DNA of 64,000 nucleotides from Pleodorina starrii (Eukaryota > Chlorophyta > Chlorophyceae > Chlamydomonadales > Volvocaceae). Made by a program: the position numbers and the translations under genes. Of this stretch, positions 56,201 to 64,000 are shown piece by piece (positions within the stretch are counted from its first letter, which is position 1; every line of letters begins with the position of its first letter). The notes beneath the pieces are model-generated. The model did not search any database. It was given only the letters and a program-made list of their open reading frames with translations, and was not told the DNA's origin. The stretch is from NCBI GenBank assembly GCA_030267565.1, contig BRXU01000008.1:1984001-2048000 (forward strand). The letters run 5' to 3'.

Positions 56201-57965
56201 GGCGAGCTCTGGCCAGCTTGCCGTACAGTACGGCACCAGCCACGAGCCAAGCAGCACTCGCGCAAATTGGGCAGGCGACACTGGCCTCTCCGGTAATTTT
56301 TGTTAGCAGAGTCATCCGTCCCTCTTCGAGCCCCAAACGCGGCTGTGTAGCTGTACAGTCGTAAAGTAGCTGTACAGCTGTACAGCCGACCAAGAAGCAC
56401 TCGCACCTCTCCACCTCACGTAGCCTACCCGGTGCCGGATTTCGTCCTTGTACGAGTTGTACACTCCCCTCACTTGCTCGTCCGCACACCTCCAGGGATG
56501 GGGGCGGCGGAGGGGAGGCAGCGCAACAAGTGAGGGGTGAGCGACACGGTATCACTACTGTCGTACAATCGTACATAAATCGTACAGGCCCGCGGCCTCA
56601 GCATCTCCCAGGAGGGCAGCTAGAACGAACTGACTGACTAACGCGGGGTGGGGGGAGAGGGGGGAAGAGGGGGGAAGGGTACAACACGTCATCATTGGTC
56701 ATCCATACGTAGGCCCTCCGTGAGTGCACTGCGAGGAAAACCACTCTTGGATCCTACTGCCGTACTGCCGTACTGTCGTACTACCTGTGGTTTATGACGA
56801 TATCTGCCATTGGCGTTATGCCCGCCGCCGTCAACGCTGTGTTGAGGTCCCTCAGCTGCTGTTCGTTGCCGTACTTGCTGGTCAAGTCGTACAACTGACT
56901 CGGCATGTAGCCCTGGGGAGGGGAGGGGAGGGGAGGGAGGGTGAGTGGGGCCGGACGGGGCCGCGGACGGCGTGTGGCTATCGTCGGTTATAATATGGGA
57001 TATTTGTGTTTCGGAGGTTCCCAACCTTTCGCACAAGAGACAGTGAAGATGTCGTACCACCACAGTACGACAAGCGTAATGGCAGAGCCAACAAAAAAGC
57101 CGGGTATGTGTGTGTGTTGGCTGCGGAAAAAAGACGTCGCGGCGGAACAAGGACGATTCCGCGGGCCCACGATCTCCGTACAGTATTGTACGAACGGAAT
57201 ATCCGTACGTCGTACCTCCTTCGAGACGCTGCGGGAGGGCGGCGGCAGCCAAACGTGTGTGATACCCAGGGCCTGCTCGTAGACGTAGAGAGAGATTAGA
57301 CAAGTGTACGAATGTACGTATGTACCATATACGACGTACGAATGTACGAGTGTACACACGTACGAATGTTTCGAACGTGGCCAGGGCTTCTTGTCCGCTG
57401 GCTTGCCTGCATGTCCGGGATATGGGCCTTGACCTTGCCGTACCAGTCACCTTTGCCGTGGATGTACGAATCCCAGGCGAAGCCTAACCGCCGGATGGCG
57501 GGGGCGGGGGCGGTGGGGACGGGAGGGTTACAAAAAAGATGCCGCGGCGACGTGTCGTACTTCAGGGTAGCGAGCGGCCCCGAGTGGACACATCGAATGG
57601 CGGGCGGGCGGTGTACTGGCGTTCGTACACACGTACTGCACGTCCGTACCCTGCAGGAGGATCGCGGAGCTGTAGCCCTGGCCGGGGTGGGCCGCCGGGA
57701 CCGCCGCGGAAGGGGAGGTACGCGACGCCGCCTTTGCGCCCGCGATGGGAGCGGGTTCCGGAGCGCCGGAGGCGCCGAGAAAGGGCGGTGGCGGCGGCGG
57801 CGGTGCCTCCGCACGTACGAGCAGCGAGCGGCGGCCGGAGTTGGCGGCGGCGGTGGGAGCGCGGGTACGGCAGGCGCGCTGCAGCAAGGTCTGCTGGTGC
57901 GAGCTGCACGGCAGCCACGGGGATTTGCGGCTGACGCCGGCGGGCTGTCGGGTAGACAGACCCAT
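53240..57965 (-). CDS. AMY: Gene F: alpha-amylase (GH13), probably plastid-targeted
   Basis: Thirteen exons on the minus strand: 57965-57650, 57483-57407, 57272-57216, 56912-56785, 56489-56429, 56049-55971, 55711-55582, 55154-55075, 54971-54884, 54761-54677, 54411-54267, 54067-53896 and 53423-53240; 1602 nt, 533 residues, all in phase. It is an endo-acting enzyme cutting alpha-1,4 bonds in starch. Conserved regions: [47 protein letters not shown] (nucleophile D279), VGEYW (acid/base E306) and FVDNHD (D389). The C-terminal WVER-type ending (DDWAVWER) matches plant AMY proteins. Residues 1 to about 100 are rich in Ala, Ser, Arg and Pro and lack a hydrophobic signal core, which suggests a transit peptide. 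Intron 2 has a GC donor (CAG|GCAAGC), fixed by protein homology on both sides. The start overlaps the palindrome GACCCATGGGTC. Confidence 0.93.
53424..53895 (-). other. Gene F intron 12
   Basis: 472-bp intron between the last two exons, opening GTGGGTGCGG on the coding strand and rich in GT/CA repeats (53735-53795). The plus strand also carries GGACCCGGACCCGG repeats near 53459-53480. No separate gene seen. Confidence 0.6.
54150..54220. repeat. AATGC pentanucleotide repeat in gene F intron 11
   Basis: GCAAT/AATGC units, about ten with minor breaks, between exons 11 and 12. Confidence 0.85.
55931..55970 (-). repeat. GTGG array at gene F intron 6 donor
   Basis: On the coding strand the intron opens GTGGGTGGGTGGGTGGGTGG directly after exon 6, another array that begins at the splice donor. 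Confidence 0.85.
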
Positions 57966-58633
57966 GGGTCTTCAGTTCCGCGGTCGCTGTACGCCGGAAC
58001 ACCCAGCTGGGAAGCCGCAATGTCGCTTCTAGACGGGTCAAGGCTTCCGGTACAATGTGTGGTCACACAGGCAGAGATCGATGTTGGGGGCTAAAAAGAA
58101 TTCACAGCCTACGTACGGTGCGCTGTCGGCCGGGATTCCAGGACCCGTGGGACAAGTTGCGGAGCAAGAAAAGCCTTTGAGCGCAATGTATGGCTGGTGA
58201 TGTTATTGGTTGTAGTAACTATACGATAAGAAGTATACGATGTAATGAAGCCCCTGTCTCCAATGTCACCACGAAACCCTTGGAAGTTGGAACCAACCTG
58301 CCCTGGAACCAACCAACTGTCGCTCGGGGCGCACATGCACATGGGACATGACGCATCTGACTGCGCGCTTACAGGGCACACAAAGCATGAACGATAGTGG
58401 CCATAATCATTATAATTAATCGAGCCTTCTCAGCCTACAGTGGCTAATCGAGTCGCAGCAAGCACTTTCAGTAGGTCTACCCACGAGAAAGTAATTCTTA
58501 ATTTATTTACGCAATGTCAAACACTTATATTGGTGTTATGTTACCTCGTTGACCTGCCAACGGTGTTGGACTGACTCACGCCAGAACCGTCGGGGCGCTT
58601 TCAGGGCGCCCCAGCTAGGAACTGCAGCCCACC
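57966..58633. promoter_or_regulatory. Divergent intergenic region between genes F and G
   Basis: 668 bp between the alpha-amylase and gamma-SNAP start codons, with an AT-rich core at 58380-58540. Inferred to hold both promoters. I see no individual box that I can defend. Confidence 0.4.
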
Positions 58634-61127
58634 ATGCTCAACTCGATAATTGGGAAGGACAAGGCAGCGGCCATGGAAAAGGAGGCAAAGGAACTGATGA
58701 AAAAGGCAAAGGGCCTGACCGCGCCATCGCTGCTTGAACTCCGTTTTAAGCCGGACTGGGAAGCTGCTGCACCAATGCTAGACAAGGCGGCGCTCCTGTA
58801 CAAGGTAAGCTCAAGGGCTTGATAAACCATATTCACCAGGCCCCAGGGTCGCGCCTCGGCGCCCTCTTGCCACCTCGACCTCCCTCTCCTAGGCATGGCC
58901 GCCCAAGCCCATCCCGGCGGGTTGCGACGTCCCGGCAACGTTGCAGGCCCACTAGCTGCCTGCCCACTAACTGCCCGTCTTGGTCACTCCATTGCCTCGT
59001 GCGTGCGATGATTTGCCGTCCTCGTCCCTCGCCCTCGCCCCTGATGATTTGAGCCATGGTCCAGGCAGGGGCCGGGAACACTCGTGGGCCCCCCCCGCCC
59101 CCAAGTGGGTACCCTTTCCCCCCTTTCCCACCCAGCCAGCCCTCTTCGGCACCGGCCCCCCGTCACCATCCCCCTCCCCTTTTCCCCCTCCCCCCGCCCT
59201 CCCCCCGCCCTCTCCTCCCCTCCCTCCCCCCAAACAGCAAGTCGGCAACATCGATAAGGCCCTGGAGGCCTACGAGCGCGCCGCCCTAGCTCAGGAGCGG
59301 CTGGGCTCCCAGTGGCACGCCGCCAAGCACTACGAGGTCATTGCCGACCTGTCCCGACAACAGAACCGACCCAAGGATACGGCCAAGTTCTACAAGATGG
59401 CGGCGGACTACTACCTCGAGTGCGGAAAGCCGACGACGGGTACAACGGGGGGGGATAGTGGGGGTGGAGGGGGGGAATGGGGACTTGGGGAGGGGGAGTG
59501 TGTGGGGTGAGTTTCCGTTTCCGTGTAGGGTCCCGCCTCGCCCCGCTTCCCTCTTTCCCGCCAAATCCTTCCTAGTTCCCGCCTTGCGCCTTCATTCAAA
59601 TTCAAATTCCCACTCTTACCTCCCGCCAGCCGGCGAGGTGCTGACCCGCGGCGCCCGCGTGCTCGAGGAGTCGGACCCCGAGGAGGCTGTACGACTGTAC
59701 TACGACGCGCTGGACGTGTACGAGAGCAGCGAGCGGGAGTCGTACGGCGTTGACGCGTTTCGCGCCGCCATTTCCTTCCTTGTGCGGCTGGAGCGGTGGG
59801 CTGATGCGGTCGAGGCGCAGATGCGGTTCGGTGCAGTATCGGACAAGGTGGGGGCGAGGAACACTCAGAACAAGGCGTACCTGGGTAAGTGAGTGGGTGG
59901 GAGGGAGCTGGGGGGAGGGAGGGAGGGAGGGGGTTTGGGGTGGAGGTGGAGGTGGAGGGAGTTGTCGATGGATGGGCTGGAGCCTATGTGTGTGGGGGGG
60001 GGCGGGGGGGGGGTGTATCGGGGTAGGTGTGTTTCGTGTGGGTCGGGGTTTGAGGGGGGGGGGTTGAGGGGTGGCCGGTCCGTGGCCTGCCTACACCGCT
60101 CAGCCGGTGGGCGCGGGAGGGATGAGCAGGAGCCGGTAAGGCCCGGCGACAACCCCATCCCCCCCAATGTCCACCGCCCTTCCCCTCCCTCCCTCCCCCC
60201 CTTTTGCTTCGTAACCCCTTTTTGTCTCCCAAACTTTCCTTCTTGGGAACCCCTTTCGAATCCCCCCTTTTGAATCCCCCCAACCAACCCTCCCAACCAT
60301 TCGGACTGTTGTTCCCACGCCCATACCCCCCGGCGCTTCCGTCGCCTCGGGCCCATCGCTGCAGGCTTATCTTTATGGCCCCCCTTTTGTCCCCGATAAG
60401 CCCCCGCTCCACCCCACCCCACCCCCCCATTTATTCGTTCGTCCATTCGTCCAGGCGCTGTGGTGACGTGGTTGTGGGCGGGTGACGCTGAGGCCGCCTG
60501 GTCCACCTTCCAAGATGCGATGGCGGTGGAGTCGTTCGCAAACAGCGAGGAGGCCTTTGCGGCGGATGCGCTGTTCGAGGCGTACAGGTGAGTGGAGGGG
60601 GGGGCCTGCCGTGGAGAGAAGGGGGTGAGCTGCCGTGGAGGAAAGAGGGAGGCGGGGGAAGCCCGGAGAAAAACTGTCCGAGCGAGGATGTGTGCTGTGT
60701 CTGTGCTGTCGGAGGCGTTCAGGCGGGTGAATGGGTGGAAGTAGGAACCCCCTCACCATTCACCACTCGGGTAAGCCTGTTGGGTTGCCCTCGCCTCCCC
60801 TCACTCTTCACTCTCCCCTCCCTCCCTCCCTCCCTCCCTCCCTCCCTCCCTCCCTCCAGGCGCAAGGACGAGGCGGCCATCTCCTCCCTCGTAAAGTCCA
60901 AGGCCCTCTACAAGCAGCTAGACCACCATGTGGCCCGACTGGCGGTGAGGCTGCCGGCCCCCTCCAGCAAGGTGCGGCGCATGGGGCGGAAGCTCAAGAG
61001 GCTCATGGCGGACACGGACCCGGCGGCGGAGGAGGAGGGGGAGGAGGGGGAGGAGGGGGAGGGGTACGGGGGGGAGGAGGGGGAGGAGGACGGCGGAGGG
61101 GCAGGGGGAGAGGATGCGTTGCTGTGA
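58634..61127 (+). CDS. Gene G: gamma-SNAP (NSF attachment protein)
   Basis: Five exons: 58634-58804, 59238-59439, 59630-59884, 60455-60587 and 60860-61127; 1029 nt, 342 residues. SNAP proteins link the ATPase NSF to SNARE complexes so that they can be taken apart after membrane fusion. The start MLNSIIGKDKAAAMEKEAKE and the TPR-like helices (ALEAYERAALAQERLGSQWH, AAKHYEVIADLSRQ, AAISFLVRLERWADAVEAQM) match the SNAP solenoid, and the spacing fits the gamma type. The C-terminal tail is acidic (Glu/Gly-rich after LMADTDPAAEEE), as in gamma-SNAPs, but longer and more repetitive, making the protein about 30 residues longer than animal forms. Acceptors of exons 2 and 5 follow long C-rich or CTCC tracts. 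Convergent with gene H. Confidence 0.9.
59940..60070 (+). repeat. G-rich tract in gene G intron 3
   Basis: The intron opens GTAAGTGAGTGGGTGGG and continues into long G runs, including GGGGGGGGGGCGGGGGGG-like stretches around 59993-60062. Confidence 0.7.
60812..60859 (+). repeat. CTCC tract before gene G exon 5
   Basis: About ten CTCC units form the pyrimidine tract that ends at the exon 5 acceptor (CCTCCAG|G). Confidence 0.85.
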
Positions 61128-62380
61128 GGAGAGGGGGAGGAGAGGCAGGGGGAGGAACGTGGGGGGGGCGGGGAGGGCTGGGGAGGGAGGGAGGGCAAGA
61201 GATGGGGGCTGCAGCGGTGGGACGGAGGCGGCGGTGGCGTGGCGTGTGATGGTGTGGGTTGTGAGAGGGAGGTGTGTAGGAGAGCGACGGGGGGGAGTGG
61301 AGGGGTTGGTCTTGGGGTTTGGGGTTTTTAGGGCTGGTTGGATGCGTTCGGAGGGACGGGCGCGGGGGAGGGAGGTGGACGGGCGTGTGATTGGGGGCGT
61401 GGGGGTGGGGATGGAGGACCGGGGGGTTGGAGGCGGGGGCTGTTGTGCCGTTGGGCTGAACTGCGCATTGTTGGGCTGGTGGAATGGTGGTGGATGAGGA
61501 GGAGGATGGAGACGCGCATTCAGTTTCCAGTTTCAGGAAGGAGAGGCTGCTGCTGCTGCTGCCGGTGGGGTGGGTGGGTTGCGGTCCGATGCTCTTCTGA
61601 CGGTTTTCGGGTTCGGTGGCGGTCGCAGTGGACGGAACTGAACAGAACTGAAGCTGAGCTGAAGTGAAGGCAGGCAGATACCGTAGATAGACAGTCGGGC
61701 AGGCGAGCGGGCGGGCAGCAACCAACCAAAAGGGCGTTGTGCAGGTTGTGGGTTGTTGATGATGATGATGATGATGATGATGATGCAAATGAGGTCACAA
61801 GAGCAGGGAGGCAGAACTTGGTGGCGCCACTCAGACCTCAGGACTGAGTGGGCTGGTGGGGATGTATCGATGTTTTCATCTTGAAAGGGAGGCACGCAGA
61901 CGGGAGAGCTGGCCCGGAGGGTGGGGAGCCGCGGAAAAGCTGGGATGGTGGTGGGGGTTGGGGTGCTGGATGGGCGTCGTCGTGCGTGTGAGCTTTCGCC
62001 ATTTGCGCCACGAGCGTCCTGGCGCGTGTGCGTCCTTTTCTCTGCCCCGTCCAAATATGCGTTTGGGCGGGGGAGGGGGGCTGCAGTCCGGAGCATCGCA
62101 TGTGCCACCGCGATGTCGGTCGGTCTTATGTACGACAACCGTACGGGACGCGCCTGCCGTAACCCCCACGGGTCGTTCGGGGCTCCCCGCCCGCCAGAGG
62201 ACAGCCCCCGACCCCTCTGCGCTGTCGTCCGCTCCCTCTCACCGCCGCCTCGGTGGCTCCCACCGCTCGCTTCTACCAACCCTGCGCTTCCGGCGCTCGC
62301 TGCTCTACCGACGCTGCTGCCGGCGTGAAAACCGGTGTGAAAACCGGTTCCCCGGGGTTTGTACCGGTAATCATGGCATC
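61128..62380. other. Convergent intergenic region between genes G and H
   Basis: 1.25 kb holding the 3' regions of both genes, with a GATGAT microsatellite at 61757-61785. I see no gene. Long overlapping frames here are purine/pyrimidine shadows. Confidence 0.5.
61757..61785. repeat. GAT microsatellite
   Basis: About nine uninterrupted GAT units. Confidence 0.9.
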
Positions 62381-63534
62381 CTAAGCCGGCGGCCACTGCA
62401 GCCGGCGCAGCAGCTCCTCCGCGATGTCTTGGGGGTCAGGAAAGGCGCCGCGGCCGCCGTCACAGCTCACTGCATCTCCCACGCAATCGCCCAAGCCGCC
62501 AGCGGTTCCCGCGCCGCCGTCACTGCCGCCGCCGCCACCACTTCGAAAGTGCGCAAAGAGCTCGTCCTCGCAGTACGACAAGGTCGCCAGCTGCGAGTCG
62601 AGCAAGCTGGCTGGCATGAAGTGGCCGCCGGCTCGTTCGCGTTCGTGCAGGCGCCGGCTGAGCTCCTGGGGGGAGGGATCCAGGAGCACAAACGCGACGG
62701 AGGCGGCGGCGGCGGTTGATGGCTCCTGCGGCCGCCGCGTGCAGGGTGCTTCAACGGCGGCGGCGCTTTCGCCGCCGCCGCGGGGCAGCTGGGCTGGGGT
62801 GACGTCGTTCATGTGTGCTGCTGTCGGCGAGGGGTCGCGAGGGGTCGGCGCCGCAACGGCGCCATCCGCGTTCGTGGAGTCATCCGCCGCCGCCAGCGGC
62901 GGGGCACTGTCCTCGTCTGCCGGGGCGCCGTGGATCAGCAGCCGGCGGTATTCGGGCTTGAGGGCGGAGCAGGACACCACCAGCCGGCGGCCTGCTGCGA
63001 GGTGCTGCCGCGCGCATTTAGCGCCGCCAAAGCGGGTCGCCAAAGCAGCAGCAGACCCAGAAAGGACAAAGGAGGGGAGGCAGGAAGCGTTATTAGCGGT
63101 GTCGGGGGTTTTGGCTGCCTTGAGGGATGGATGCATGGGGTGCGTGGGGGGAGATGGGAGTTGGTGTTCTAATCCGGGATTGTTTAGTTTCCAGGGCCGG
63201 GCGGGTGTGCATGCGGGAACGGCAGAACCGGTAGTTGCAACGACGGGCGAGGGGCGGGGAGTTGGGTGGACGGGGATGAAACGCGTCGAGAGCAGCAGCA
63301 GCAGGTAAATGCCGCCTCGCTCACATGTTTAATTGCGGAATGGATGGCCCGCAGCCAGGGAATCCTGTCAGCGTCCGTCAGCGGCACGCCGCTTTGCATC
63401 TTTGCAATGTTGCTCGGGGGGTGTGCGGAATCGCCCTCCAAGAAATCGCAACCAAGTTTTTCAGCTAGCATCTTCCCGACCGTGCTCTTTCCGCACCCGC
63501 ACACACCCATGATCACGATAATCGACGCTGGCAT
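62381..63534 (-). CDS. Gene H: gluconokinase with a low-complexity insertion
   Basis: Two exons on the minus strand, 63534-63325 and 63004-62381; 834 nt, 277 residues. It phosphorylates gluconate to 6-phosphogluconate, feeding the pentose phosphate pathway. Family marks: P-loop GVCGCGKS (10-17), GDSAHPPSNIAKMQSGVPL, LTDADRIPWL, VVSCSALKPEYRRLL, and HFMPASLLDSQLATL. Usual length is about 170-200 residues; the excess is an Ala/Pro/Asp-rich insert at about residues 97-172, placed between the SCSALK helix and the next core strand (VAFVLLD), plus a Gly-rich stretch near the end. The exon 2 acceptor (CGGCAG) is chosen because it keeps phase and family spacing; a nearby CAG is possible. No transit peptide is evident, so it is probably cytosolic. 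Confidence 0.9.
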
Positions 63535-64000
63535 TGCGCTGTTGGGTGCTGCAAAGCAGTTGGCTTCAATGTGCAAACGTTTCTTTTTCAAAATTACATT
63601 ATCAAGTCGCAGGCTTTCTCTTTCGACAGTGCTGCGATACGACTTACAGCATGATTGGATTTCAACGGGCTTTGGTGCAATACAGCCAGGACAGGCCAGG
63701 ACGAACGGCGATTTGCATAACGGTTGGCGGTTGCTCGGTGGCGACGCCGCATTGCCGCTGCGGTGTGCCCCCCTTTTGCCGAACCGAACCTTTCCCCGGC
63801 GCCGCACGACGTGGCTCCTGAGGTGTCGGGTAGGGCGGGACGAAGGAAAGCAGTGTCCTGCTTCTCTTTCCGGTGCAGCAACGCGACACAGGACACCCTA
63901 GCTACACCGGTGGGGACCGCCCACCGGAGGCGATGCACAGCCTTTTGCGGCCGTGCGTTCACACTCCGAAGCAGCAGCCCACAGCTCCAGAATACCGTAC
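63535..64000. other. Upstream flank of gene H
   Basis: 466 bp with no recognisable gene. Presumably holds the gene H promoter and 5' untranslated region. Frames open here on both strands show no motif. Confidence 0.4.

Overview
The window looks like nuclear DNA of a GC-rich green alga, most likely a chlorophyte of the Chlamydomonas/Volvox kind. The evidence is many short phased introns, abundant CA/GT and GTGGG-type microsatellites, Ala/Gly/Gln-rich insertions in otherwise conserved enzymes, a plant-type guanylate-binding protein, and an alpha-amylase with a plastid-type N-terminus. The species is not identifiable from the sequence alone. Exon boundaries were worked out by hand from splice signals and phase. 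For genes B to H every junction kept frame, except where stated.

Layout. 1-7.5 kb: gene-free, mobile-element-rich DNA holding a miniature LTR retrotransposon with two identical LTRs and a 632-bp repeat present once intact and once split by two insertions. 7.5-13 kb: no convincing gene, dispersed short repeats. 13.2-16.3 kb (-): gene A, an unrecognised multi-pass membrane protein. 16.5-23.2 kb: gene-poor, with a TTTGCGAG repeat cluster and CA-rich DNA. 23.25-28.2 kb (-): gene B, a Gln/Gly/Ala-rich protein whose C-terminus resembles the hnRNP Q acidic domain. 28.8-41.3 kb (+): gene C, a guanylate-binding-protein-like large GTPase with a long coiled-coil tail; one of its introns holds a 1.56-kb pentanucleotide array. 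43.0-47.6 kb (+): gene D, a coiled-coil protein with a C-terminal membrane anchor, golgin-like. 47.6-51 kb: no gene seen. 51.0-52.3 kb (-): gene E, a secreted GH18-like protein. 53.2-58.0 kb (-): gene F, a plastid alpha-amylase with 13 exons. 58.6-61.1 kb (+): gene G, gamma-SNAP. 62.4-63.5 kb (-): gene H, gluconokinase.

The genes do not form one pathway. Genes D and G both point to membrane traffic, and E, F and H to carbohydrate metabolism, but adjacency here is ordinary nuclear gene order. B/C and F/G are divergent pairs with about 0.65 kb between start codons, so each pair probably shares a promoter region.

The most unusual signal lies in the introns. Several begin with tandem arrays whose unit copies the 5' splice site (GTGAG, GTGGG, GTGCGGGAGGGAGC), and short sequence modules recur in introns of unrelated genes, often in the same orientation relative to transcription.
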